From: UBA1127 sp034422455
Lineage (GTDB): Bacteria > Chloroflexota > Dehalococcoidia > Lucifugimonadales > UBA1127
Assembly (NCBI GenBank): GCA_034422455.1
Contig: DAOUJQ010000006.1
Coordinates: forward strand, 50,320 to 114,319
Direction: 5' to 3'
Length of the DNA: 64,000 bases
Shown: in pieces, positions 1-7,076 of the stretch
Layout: every line of letters starts with the position of its first letter
Position numbering within the stretch: position 1 is the first letter of the stretch
Made by a program: the position numbers and the translations under genes
Notes under the pieces: generated by a model
Databases searched by the model: none
What the model saw: the letters and a program-made list of their open reading frames with translations, nothing else
Told to the model about the DNA's origin: nothing

Positions 1-1
1 C

Positions 2-1975
2 CTGCGCATGTTCCGCGACTCGGGCCGCTACCCCACCCTTTTCCCCGACAGCGATGACGCCCTTGGCGACGCCCGTCTGCTGCAAGGGTACCCCGACTTG
101 GACCGTGCCGAGGGCGGCCCCGTCAAGCACAGCCTCTACAACGTCTTCAAGATGCTCCGGCCCGTCGTCGTGCTGGACGAGGCCCATAAGGCCTACGGGG
201 CGCCGGACCAAGCCGCAGAGTTCGTGCGCTCCGTCAATCAGCTTGATCCTTCCCTGGTGCTGGAGCTCTCCGCCACCCCGAACAGGAACGTCAGCAACCT
301 GCTGGTGGACATCTCAGGCGTCGAGCTCAAGAGCGAGGAGATGATCAAGCTTCCTGTGCAGGTCACATCCTTCACTGCCGCGGAGTGGGAACACACCCTT
401 GCGCAAGCCCATGATGAACTGGACAAGCTGGCGCGGGAAGCAGAGTCGCTCCAGTACGCCGAGGGGCGCTACATCCGCCCCATCGCCGTCGTCCGTGTCG
501 AGCGCACCGGCAGAGACCAGCGTGACGGAGAGCGCGTTCACGCGGAGGACGTGCGGGAGTATCTGGTGCAGAACTTGGGCGTCGCGCCGGACGCCGTCGC
601 GGTCAAGTCGTCGGAGCAAGACGATCTGGGCAAGGAAGACCTCTTGTCGGAGTATTCGCAAGTGCGGTGGATCATCACCAAGGCCGCGTTGATGGAGGGG
701 TGGGACTGCCCCTTCGCCTACGTGCTGGTGATGCTGGACAACACGCAGGCCCAGCGCGCCTTGACGCAGCTGGTAGGACGCGTCATGCGCCAGCCCCATG
801 CGCGGCGTACCAGCAGGGATTCCCTTGACCAATGCTATGTGTACTGCTGGAACACCAACGTGGGCATGGCGGTCAACCAAGTCAAGGCCGGGTTGGAGCA
901 GGAAGGCCTGACCGGCTTGGGTGATGAGGTGTTTGGGACTTCGGCGGACTTCCGGCGGGTTACCGTACAGCGGCGTGAACGGTTCTTGGGCAAGGAAATC
1001 TTTCTCCCCCGTGTCCTCCACGCAGACGGCGACAAGTTTATTGAACTGGACTACCAACGGCATATCCTTCCCGGCATTGATTGGAATGCCATCAAGGACT
1101 TGGACCCACAGGCCATGCAGCCTGACACCGCCAGGCGCCAGAGCGCGACGGTTGACGTTGGCCCTGCCCCGGCTGTCTTTCACGCGCCGGAAGAGTTGTA
1201 CATTGATAAGACGATTTCCATCGCGTGGTTCGCCCGCCGCCTTTCGGACGTGGTGCCCAATGCGTGGCAGGGCGCCCGTTACGCGCAAGCATTGATCGAT
1301 CGGCTCAGGTCCTCCGGCGCTGACGACGATCATATCTTTGACAGACGCGCCGACTATGCCTATGCCTTGTGGGAGCACGTCAAGGAACACGTTGAACGTC
1401 AGTCTGAGGCTATCTACCGAGGTAAATTCAACAGGGGCGAAATCCGCTTCGACCTTGAGTCAGACCAGTACAACTTCCGTATGCAGGAGTCGTACAGCAT
1501 TCCGCTTCCTGACGACGTCGGTATCATGGCCGGTAAGGACGGGCGTCCCCTCCAGCTTAACCTCTTTGAGCCCGTCTACACCCAACATTTTGACTCCAAC
1601 CTTGAACGCAACTTTGCAAGATACCTGGATGAACAAAAGGCGCTCCAATGGTGGCACCGTGTCGCCGTTCGTCAAAAGGGAGACTACTACCTGCGCGGAT
1701 GGAAGCAAGACCGCATTTGGCCGGACTTTGTCGCACTGGGAGGCGAGCACGACGGCAAGCCGCACCTTCTGGTCTTTGAGACCAAGGGAGAGCACCTTAA
1801 GGGCAACCCGGACACCGACTACAAGGAGAAGGTGCTTGAGACGCTGCAATCCGCCTTCAATGTCGGGAAGATGACCATCAATGACGGTCCCGCCAAGGGT
1901 ACCTTCCGGCTTGTGTTCAACGAGCGCGAGTTTCCGGAAGCCCTTGCAGCCCTGTCAAACACATACAGCCCATAA
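2..1975 (+). CDS. Type III restriction enzyme Res-like helicase-nuclease, 5' end outside window
   Basis: ATP-dependent DNA translocase plus endonuclease subunit of a type III-like restriction system. Visible are the DEAH box (VVVLDEAHKAYG, near residue 58), the SATPNRN motif III, and a helicase C-terminal half with WIITKAALMEGWDCP and TQLVGRVMRQP (motif VI). At the C-terminus, WPDFVALGG followed by LLVFETKGEHL fits a PD-(D/E)xK nuclease core. The frame is open to the first base, so the Walker A motif and the true start lie upstream. The first ATG, at 8, is internal to the domain. No mod methyltransferase partner is visible and it may lie upstream. The coding sequence ends just before a transposon insertion region. 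Family assignment is firm; restriction activity is inferred. Confidence 0.85.
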   Translation: MRMFRDSGRYPTLFPDSDDALGDARLLQGYPDLDRAEGGPVKHSLYNVFKMLRPVVVLDEAHKAYGAPDQAAEFVRSVNQLDPSLVLELSATPNRNVSNLLVDISGVELKSEEMIKLPVQVTSFTAAEWEHTLAQAHDELDKLAREAESLQYAEGRYIRPIAVVRVERTGRDQRDGERVHAEDVREYLVQNLGVAPDAVAVKSSEQDDLGKEDLLSEYSQVRWIITKAALMEGWDCPFAYVLVMLDNTQAQRALTQLVGRVMRQPHARRTSRDSLDQCYVYCWNTNVGMAVNQVKAGLEQEGLTGLGDEVFGTSADFRRVTVQRRERFLGKEIFLPRVLHADGDKFIELDYQRHILPGIDWNAIKDLDPQAMQPDTARRQSATVDVGPAPAVFHAPEELYIDKTISIAWFARRLSDVVPNAWQGARYAQALIDRLRSSGADDDHIFDRRADYAYALWEHVKEHVERQSEAIYRGKFNRGEIRFDLESDQYNFRMQESYSIPLPDDVGIMAGKDGRPLQLNLFEPVYTQHFDSNLERNFARYLDEQKALQWWHRVAVRQKGDYYLRGWKQDRIWPDFVALGGEHDGKPHLLVFETKGEHLKGNPDTDYKEKVLETLQSAFNVGKMTINDGPAKGTFRLVFNEREFPEALAALSNTYSP

Positions 1976-1984
1976 GCCCTACCG

Positions 1985-2082
1985 CCACCCCCCTGCCACC
2001 GCCCCCTTGCCCCCGCGACGCCCCCTCCGCTACCGTCGTCCCATGCAACGCCACACCATCGCCCGCACCAATGATTTCGTTA
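1985..2082. repeat. 5' block of a dispersed hairpin repeat, split from its 3' block by the transposon
   Basis: This stretch aligns with block A of the dispersed repeat copies at 57661 and 63668: the CCCCCCTGCCACC opening, a CGCTACC...CCCATGCA core and the CGCCAC run. It is more degenerate than those two. Its matching block B lies at 5041-5120 in the same orientation, so the transposon at 2083-4980 appears to have landed inside one repeat copy. Confidence 0.6.
2075..2082. repeat. Left 8-bp target site duplication (TTTCGTTA)
   Basis: TTTCGTTA directly precedes the left inverted repeat. The identical octamer occurs at 4981-4988, directly after the right inverted repeat. An 8-bp duplication is the usual size for the IS1595 family. 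Confidence 0.93.
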
Positions 2083-2105
2083 GGGAATTATATACTTGTG
2101 TACCA
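2083..2105 (+). repeat. Left terminal inverted repeat, 23 bp
   Basis: Begins GGGAATTATATACTTG and is the exact reverse complement of 4958-4980 over 23 bases. Homology stops sharply after the 23rd base. Confidence 0.95.
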
Positions 2106-2112
2106 AAACCCC

Positions 2113-2140
2113 TTGACAACCCCCTAATCTGTGGTACACT
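2113..2140 (+). promoter_or_regulatory. Transposase promoter
   Basis: TTGACA at 2113-2118, a 16-bp spacer, and TACACT at 2135-2140. The -10 box lies inside 2133-2150, an imperfect inverted copy of the element end (GGTACACTGAGTATATAA). Transposase bound there could block its own promoter. Confidence 0.65.
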
Positions 2141-2154
2141 GAGTATATAAATCA

Positions 2155-3147
2155 ATGAGGGTATCGGACATGGTAAGCACCACCAAGAGCGGCCCCGGCA
2201 AGAGCTTCCGCGAGGGTATCACGCTCATGGGCGCGGCGGAACTGTTTGGCGACCCCGAAACCGCCAACGCGTGGTTCGTGCAGCGTCGCTGGCCGGACGG
2301 GATACGGTGCCCCTACTGCGAGGCGGACACCATCACGCGGCGCAAGGGGAAGCGGTTGACCCCGCAGTACCACTGCACGACGTGCGAGAGCAACTTCACG
2401 GTCAAGACGGGCACCATCATGCACGACTCGAAGCTCAGCCTTAGCAAGTGGGGCATGGCCTTCTACCTGTTCAACACCAGCTTGAAGGGCGTCAGCAGCA
2501 TGAAGCTGCACCGCGACTTGGGGATCACCCAGAAGGCGGCATGGCACATGGCGCACCGCATCCGCGAGACGTGGAACGACGAGACCGAGAAGATGGTCGG
2601 CCCCGTCGAAGCGGACGAGACCTACATCGGCGGCAAGGAAGGGAACAAGCACGACGACAAGAAGCTCAACGCGGGGCGTGGGCCGGTGGGCAAGGCGGCG
2701 GTGGCGGGCATCAAGGACCGCACCACCAACAAGGTCAAGTCGCGGGTGGTCGAGCGCACGGACGCGGAGACGCTGCAGGGGTTCGTCCACGAAAGCACCG
2801 AGCGGGACACGCTGGTCTACACGGACGAGGCGCGGGCCTACGACGGGCTGCGGCGGGCGCGGAAGGTGGTCAAGCACAGCATCCGTGAGTACGTGGACGG
2901 CGAGGCCCACACGAACGGCATCGAGTCGTTCTGGTCGCTGTTGAAGCGGGGCTACGTGGGCACCTACCACCACATGAGCGCAAAGCACTTGCAGCGGTAC
3001 GTGGACGAGTTCGCGGGGCGGCACAACGCGCGGCCGCTGGACACCATTGAGCAGATGGGCGGGATGGTGACGCACGGCGAGGGGAAGCGGCTGACCTACG
3101 CGACGCTGATAGGCCCCAAGCCCACGCGCAACCCCCGGATGCTGTAA
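2155..3147 (+). CDS. IS1595-family transposase
   Basis: DDE transposase that cuts and joins the element ends. The N-terminal zinc ribbon has Cys52/Cys55 (CPYC) and Cys74/Cys77 (CTTC). The ISXO2-like catalytic core has D154 (VEADETYIGG), D224 (YTDEARAYDG) and E257 (NGIESFWSLLKR). Length is 330 residues and no frame break is visible, so it looks functional. ATG 2155 is possible, but ATG 2170 has the better ribosome-binding site (GAGGG at 2157-2161, 8-nt spacing). The paired ends and the target duplication support that it mobilised this element. Confidence 0.95.
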   Translation: MRVSDMVSTTKSGPGKSFREGITLMGAAELFGDPETANAWFVQRRWPDGIRCPYCEADTITRRKGKRLTPQYHCTTCESNFTVKTGTIMHDSKLSLSKWGMAFYLFNTSLKGVSSMKLHRDLGITQKAAWHMAHRIRETWNDETEKMVGPVEADETYIGGKEGNKHDDKKLNAGRGPVGKAAVAGIKDRTTNKVKSRVVERTDAETLQGFVHESTERDTLVYTDEARAYDGLRRARKVVKHSIREYVDGEAHTNGIESFWSLLKRGYVGTYHHMSAKHLQRYVDEFAGRHNARPLDTIEQMGGMVTHGEGKRLTYATLIGPKPTRNPRML

Positions 3148-3157
3148 GGGGGTTGCC

Positions 3158-3307
3158 ATGAGTGCAAAGCCTCGCGCGCGCGTGAACACGCCAGAGAGAG
3201 AGAGAGAGAGGCGAGAACGCACGTTCTCGGCCAAACTTCAAGAACCGTACCCTTTGGACGGGCGACAATCTCCCCATCATGCGCGGACTCAACTCGGAGA
3301 CGGTTGA
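3158..3307 (+). other. Upstream start and short frame interrupted at (AG)9 repeat, likely 5' end of the methyltransferase in another phase
   Basis: ATG 3158 follows AAGGGGG (3146-3152) at 5-nt spacing. It opens a frame reading MSAKPRARVNTPERERER through the dinucleotide tract and stops at TGA 3305-3307, 49 residues. One added AG unit, or loss of two, would join it to the methyltransferase frame and restore the family-typical leader NRTLWTGDNLPIMRGLN, which is coded at 3243-3293 but has no start codon of its own. This is either a phase-variable OFF state or an indel error. Confidence 0.7.
3193..3210. repeat. (AG)9 simple sequence repeat
   Basis: Nine uninterrupted AG units near the 5' end of the methyltransferase gene. 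Dinucleotide tracts of this kind slip during replication. The position, between a good ribosome-binding site with ATG and the main coding frame, matches phase-variable genes. Confidence 0.9.
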
Positions 3308-4667
3308 CTTGATATACCTTGACCCGCCCTTCAACTCCAATCGCGACTATGCCGCGCCCATCGGGTCCGAGGCGGCGGGGGCTGCGTTCAAAGACACGTG
3401 GACGCTCTCCGACGTCGACATGGCGTGGCATGGGGAGATCGCGGAGGCCAACCCCGCCCTCTACCGCGTCATCGCGGCGGCGCGGGATGCGCACGGGAAG
3501 GGGATGCAGTCGTACTTGATTATGATGGCCGTGCGGCTGCTGGAAATGCGACGGCTGTTGAAGCCGACGGGGAGCATCTACCTCCACTGTGACCCGACGG
3601 CCTCCCACTACTTGAAGATGGTCATGGACACGGTGTTTGGGCGCGAACGCTTCCAAGCCGACATCACGTGGAAGCGCACCAGCTCCCACAATGACCGTGC
3701 CTTTGGGAGCGTGTCGGACTCCATCCTGTTCTACGGGAACCCCGCGCCGGTCGAGCGGGCGCGCGTCCCACTAGACCCGGACTACGTAGCGCGTTTCTAC
3801 CGCCACAAGGACAAGCGCGGCACATACCGGACAGACAACCTTACGGGGCCGGGTATATCGCAAGGGGAGAGTGGAGAACCTTGGAAGGGCGCGGATCCAA
3901 CCGAGGCGGGTCGATGCTGGTCTGTCCCGCGCACCGGCGAGTACGCCGCGTGGATCGCGAAGAACGTCATTCCAGGGTACGACGCCATCGCGGGCATTCA
4001 CGCCAGGCTGGACGCGCTGGACAAGGCGGGGTTGATTGCGTGGCCGGTCAAGGGAAGGCGGGTGCCGCAACTCAAACGGTATCTCGAAGCGTCGGCGGGG
4101 CAACCGGCGGGCGACGTGTGGACGGATATTCCCACCATCGGGGCGCACGCCAAGGAACGGAGAAAGTACCCAACGCAAAAGCCGCGGCTGCTGCTGGAGC
4201 GCATCATCCGTGCGAGTTCCAATGAGAACGATGTTGTCCTAGACCCCTTCTGCGGATGCGCGACAGCCCTCGTCGCGGCGGAGAAGTTGCAACGGCAATG
4301 GATAGGGATTGACCTATCTCCACAAGCCAAGACGCTCATTGAGACGCGGGCAAGAACGGAGTTGGGGCTGTTCGCATGGCGGGCGGTCTACCGCGAGGAC
4401 ATACCTCGGCGTACCGACATGGGGAAGTTACCCCCCTACCGGACGCATAGACACACGCTGTATGGGCTGTATGAGGGCAAGTGTGCAGGATGCCGCAACA
4501 CCTTCGAGTTTCGCAACTTGACCGTTGACCACATCGTCTCCCAGCACGACGGAGGGACGGACCACATCGAAAACCTACAACCGCTTTGCGGGGCGTGCAA
4601 CAGCATGAAGGGCAAGGGGACGCAAGAGGCGTTCATTGCCAAGTTGAAGCATATGGGGCTTCGCTAG
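3279..4667 (+). CDS. DNA methyltransferase (N4-C/N6-A, beta-type order) fused to HNH nuclease domain
   Basis: AdoMet-dependent DNA methyltransferase carried as transposon cargo. From the ATG at 3279, the catalytic DPPF (residues 15-18) comes first. YPTQKP (297-302) and the AdoMet-binding motif LDPFCG (321-326) with WIGIDLSP follow, which is the beta-class order. Residues about 400-446 form an HNH domain: C402-x2-C405, DH417-418, N432, C437-x2-C440 and KGKG. The frame is open back to 3186 without a start codon, and conserved sequence (LWTGDNL) is translated there, so the annotated ATG truncates the domain. The real start is probably ATG 3158 through the (AG)n tract. The HNH may nick DNA or help target choice; its role is unknown. 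Confidence 0.88.
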   Translation: MRGLNSETVDLIYLDPPFNSNRDYAAPIGSEAAGAAFKDTWTLSDVDMAWHGEIAEANPALYRVIAAARDAHGKGMQSYLIMMAVRLLEMRRLLKPTGSIYLHCDPTASHYLKMVMDTVFGRERFQADITWKRTSSHNDRAFGSVSDSILFYGNPAPVERARVPLDPDYVARFYRHKDKRGTYRTDNLTGPGISQGESGEPWKGADPTEAGRCWSVPRTGEYAAWIAKNVIPGYDAIAGIHARLDALDKAGLIAWPVKGRRVPQLKRYLEASAGQPAGDVWTDIPTIGAHAKERRKYPTQKPRLLLERIIRASSNENDVVLDPFCGCATALVAAEKLQRQWIGIDLSPQAKTLIETRARTELGLFAWRAVYREDIPRRTDMGKLPPYRTHRHTLYGLYEGKCAGCRNTFEFRNLTVDHIVSQHDGGTDHIENLQPLCGACNSMKGKGTQEAFIAKLKHMGLR

Positions 4668-4677
4668 GAGGAACGCG

Positions 4678-4953
4678 ATGGTGAAGAAGCGGACTGCGAG
4701 CAAGGCAAAGCAGCGTGCCCGCACCTATGCCGTGCGGAGCAAGAAGGGAGTGAGGCGAGTGGGCGTGACAACGAGGCCAACACGACGGGGAAGGCCAGTG
4801 GAGTACCCAATGCCGGAACCTATCGACGGCGCGACGCCGGAGCGGGTTGCGGAGGTGGTGCTACAGGCCAAGCCAAAGACGACGTGGCGGTACATGGAAG
4901 CGGCTCGAAACCGGCGTCGAAAGGCCCCTAATTCCGACGGGCCGAAATCGTAG
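4678..4953 (+). CDS. Small basic protein with AT-hook-like RGRP, transposon passenger
   Basis: A 91-residue protein rich in Lys and Arg. The N-terminal 40 residues are strongly basic, followed by RRGRPVEYP, which contains an AT-hook-like RGRP, then an acidic-to-basic segment (TPERVAEVVLQAKPKTTWRYME). The start follows a perfect AGGAGG at 6-nt spacing, and the gene lies 10 bp after the methyltransferase stop, so the two are likely co-translated. DNA binding is inferred from composition only. I do not recognise the family. Confidence 0.75.
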   Translation: MVKKRTASKAKQRARTYAVRSKKGVRRVGVTTRPTRRGRPVEYPMPEPIDGATPERVAEVVLQAKPKTTWRYMEAARNRRRKAPNSDGPKS

Positions 4954-4957
4954 CTGG

Positions 4958-4980
4958 TGGTACACAAGTATATAATTCCC
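4958..4980 (-). repeat. Right terminal inverted repeat, 23 bp
   Basis: Exact reverse complement of 2083-2105. The cargo gene ends only 4 bp before it. Confidence 0.95.
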
Positions 4981-4988
4981 TTTCGTTA
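4981..4988. repeat. Right 8-bp target site duplication (TTTCGTTA)
   Basis: Identical to 2075-2082 and directly abuts the right inverted repeat. Confidence 0.93.
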
Positions 4989-5040
4989 CGGCCGACACCG
5001 TTCGACCGTCGACGTGCGCTCCGGCGGACGAGAAGGGGGG

Positions 5041-5120
5041 ATTGTTTCCGCTGGGCGGAAAATTCCGTCCTGTAGCTGAAGTGTGCAATCTCAGCTACAA
5101 AACGAAAACGCAAAGCAGTT
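5041..5120. repeat. 3' block of the transposon-split dispersed hairpin repeat
   Basis: Aligns with block B of the copies at 57789 and 63803: ATTGTTTCC...GGAAAATTCCG, then GTAGCTGA (5072-5079) and TCAGCTAC (5091-5098). These form an 8-bp hairpin with an 11-nt loop, followed by AAAACGAAAACGCAAAG. It lies in the same orientation as block A at 1985-2082, on the other side of the transposon. Confidence 0.6.
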
Positions 5121-5163
5121 CGACTCAGCTACGAAAACCGACGAAACAATTGCCGGTGAAGCC

Positions 5164-6531
5164 CTACCGCGGGTCGATCGGCGTCAGCCGCACGCCCAGC
5201 GCGCGCTCGCACCAGGCCGCCGCGTTCAGCAGCCGCTCCTCCTGGAACGGCCCCGACGCCAGCTGCACCCCCAGCGGCATCCCGTTCTCCGCCAGCCCCG
5301 TCGGGATGTTGATCGCCGGGCAGGCCAGCCACGTCCACGGCGCCTGGAAGTACGTCGGCCCCGTCGTCGACCGGTCGGCCGGCGCCGGCCCCGGCGTCCC
5401 CGGGCTCAGCAGCACGTCGTACTGCGCGTACACGCCGGTCATCTCCGACTGCAGCTGCCGCCGGGCGTCCCGCGCCACGATGAAGTCCGTCGGCGCCGCC
5501 GCCATCGCCGTCTCGATACGGTCGCGGATCCGGGGGCCGTAGTCCTCCCGGTGGCTGGCGAAGCTCTCGCGGTGGAACTCCGCGGCCTCGGTCCACGCCA
5601 CCACGCCGATGTGCTCCGGGCTCTTGTCGAAGAGCGACGGCATCGCCGCCTCTTCCACCGTCGCTCCGGCGGCGGCCAGCTTCTGCGCGACGTCGTCCAC
5701 CTGGCGGCGGATCTCATCGTCGGCGCGCTCGTAGAAGAACTGCCGCACCAGCCCGATGCGCGGCGCCCGGCCCTGGCGCGTGGCCGCGGCGTGGTAGGCG
5801 CCCACCGTCTGGCACGCGCCCATCGGGTCCTTGGGGTCGTACCCCGCGATGGCGTCCAGCACCAGCGCGGCGTCCTCTACCGTCCGCACCATGATGCCTA
5901 CGTGGTCGGTGGAGTGGCTGACCGGCACCACCCCGTGCGCGCTGATGCGCCCGTGCGTCGGCTTCAGCCCGACGATGCCGTTGTAGACCGACGGCCGCAG
6001 CGTCGACCCGACCGTCTGCGACCCCGTCGCCACCGGCACCATGCCCGCCGCGACGGCCGCGCCAGAGCCGCTGCTCGAGCCGCCCGGCGTGTGCGCCCGG
6101 TTCCACGGGTTGTACGTGTCCGACGGGTCGCCGTCCGCGAACTCCGTCGTGACCGTCTTGCCCAGGATGATCGCGCCCGCCTGCCGGAACAGCGCGACGC
6201 AGTGGGCGTCGTACTCCGGCACGAAGTCCGCCATCAGCGGCGAGCCCGCCGTCGTCAGCAGCCCGGCCGTGTAGAAGATGTCCTTCAGCCCGACGGGCAC
6301 CCCGTGCATCGGCCCGCGCGGCCCGGAGATCTCCAGCTCGATCGCCGAGGCGCGAGCTGCCGCCAGCGCGCCCTCCCGGTCGACGGTGACCCACGCCTGC
6401 AGCGCCCCGTCGTGCTCGTCGATGCGGGCCAGCAGCGCCTCCACCAGCGCCACCGGCGAGAGGCGCCCTTCGCGGATGGCCGCCGCGGCCTGGGCGGCGG
6501 AGAGTTCGTGCGGCTTTGGCTGCGTCGTCAT
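5164..6531 (-). CDS. Amidase signature family hydrolase (GatA-like)
   Basis: Cytoplasmic amide hydrolase of the Ser-cisSer-Lys family. It shows the catalytic lysine segment GVPVGLKDIFYTAG (near residue 80) and the amidase signature GGSSSGSGAAVAAG with GSQTVGSTLRPS. Length is 455 residues, normal for the family. The start is preceded by GGGAGGA. No gatB or gatC lies nearby and the C-terminus lacks clear GatA features, so a stand-alone amidase acting on a small amide is more likely than the tRNA amidotransferase. It is divergent from the PPOX gene at 6609. Substrate unknown. Confidence 0.9.
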   Translation of the reverse strand: MTTQPKPHELSAAQAAAAIREGRLSPVALVEALLARIDEHDGALQAWVTVDREGALAAARASAIELEISGPRGPMHGVPVGLKDIFYTAGLLTTAGSPLMADFVPEYDAHCVALFRQAGAIILGKTVTTEFADGDPSDTYNPWNRAHTPGGSSSGSGAAVAAGMVPVATGSQTVGSTLRPSVYNGIVGLKPTHGRISAHGVVPVSHSTDHVGIMVRTVEDAALVLDAIAGYDPKDPMGACQTVGAYHAAATRQGRAPRIGLVRQFFYERADDEIRRQVDDVAQKLAAAGATVEEAAMPSLFDKSPEHIGVVAWTEAAEFHRESFASHREDYGPRIRDRIETAMAAAPTDFIVARDARRQLQSEMTGVYAQYDVLLSPGTPGPAPADRSTTGPTYFQAPWTWLACPAINIPTGLAENGMPLGVQLASGPFQEERLLNAAAWCERALGVRLTPIDPR

Positions 6532-6608
6532 GGCAGTCCTCCCGGACAGGGTTCATGTGGCGGCATGCTATCATGGCGGCCAAGACTCCGCATTGTGGGG
6601 GATGGTGC

Positions 6609-7031
6609 ATGCCGGTGATGTCTCAGTCGCAGATGGAGGAGTTCCTGCGGGCGCCACGCATCGCCCACTTCATCACCCTGCGCTCCGACGGCTCGCCCCA
6701 CGTCGCGCCCGTCTGGTACGAGTACGTCGACGGCGAGTTCCTCGTCTGGACGAGCCGCCGGTTCCGGAAGGTCAGGAACATCGAGGGCGACGCGCGAATC
6801 GCCCTGTCCATCGCCAGCGAGGACCAGCCCTACCGCTACGTCGTCGCGGAGGGCGAGGTCACCGTCAGCGACGCCGACGTCTGGGACATTGGCCTCTCCA
6901 TCGCAACCCGGTACGAGGGTGCCGAAGGCGCCGCTGCGTTCCTGGAGGAGTACTACGAGGAAGGCCAGAGCGTCGTCCTCCGCCTGACGCCCCGCCGAGT
7001 CATGTCCTGGACCGACGAAGGGGACGCCTAG
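6609..7031 (+). CDS. PPOX-class FMN/F420-dependent flavoprotein
   Basis: Split-barrel flavoprotein of the pyridoxamine-phosphate-oxidase-like superfamily (Rv1155-like). The N-terminal pattern AHFITLRSDGSPHVAPVWYE, then RKVRNIEGDARIALSI, is typical of the F420/FMN-binding subfamily. Length is 140 residues. ATG 6609 is chosen because GGGGGA (6597-6602) lies 6 nt upstream; ATG 6618 is an alternative. Longer starts overlap the amidase start and look false. It probably reduces or oxidises a small substrate; the cofactor cannot be settled by eye. Confidence 0.85.
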   Translation: MPVMSQSQMEEFLRAPRIAHFITLRSDGSPHVAPVWYEYVDGEFLVWTSRRFRKVRNIEGDARIALSIASEDQPYRYVVAEGEVTVSDADVWDIGLSIATRYEGAEGAAAFLEEYYEEGQSVVLRLTPRRVMSWTDEGDA

Positions 7032-7076
7032 TCGCTGCCCCTGCTCCTGATCCCCGATCCCGCACGAGGCTGTGTA

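Larger units (their letters stand above)
2083..4980 (+). mobile_element. IS1595-family transposon with passenger methyltransferase-HNH and small basic gene
   Basis: A complete 2898-bp element bounded by 23-bp perfect inverted repeats and an 8-bp direct duplication. It holds three same-strand genes: a zinc-ribbon DDE transposase, an N4/N6 DNA methyltransferase fused to an HNH domain, and a 91-residue basic protein whose stop codon lies 5 bp before the right inverted repeat. The genes are tightly packed: the transposase stop overlaps the ribosome-binding site of the next frame, and the methyltransferase stop overlaps a perfect AGGAGG. Passenger genes are known in this family. Perfect ends and duplication point to a recent, probably still mobile, insertion. 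Confidence 0.93.

Noticed and set aside
5072..5098. GTAGCTGA/TCAGCTAC hairpin as a terminator for the amidase gene
   Set aside because: No T-run follows on either strand, and the hairpin belongs to the dispersed repeat.
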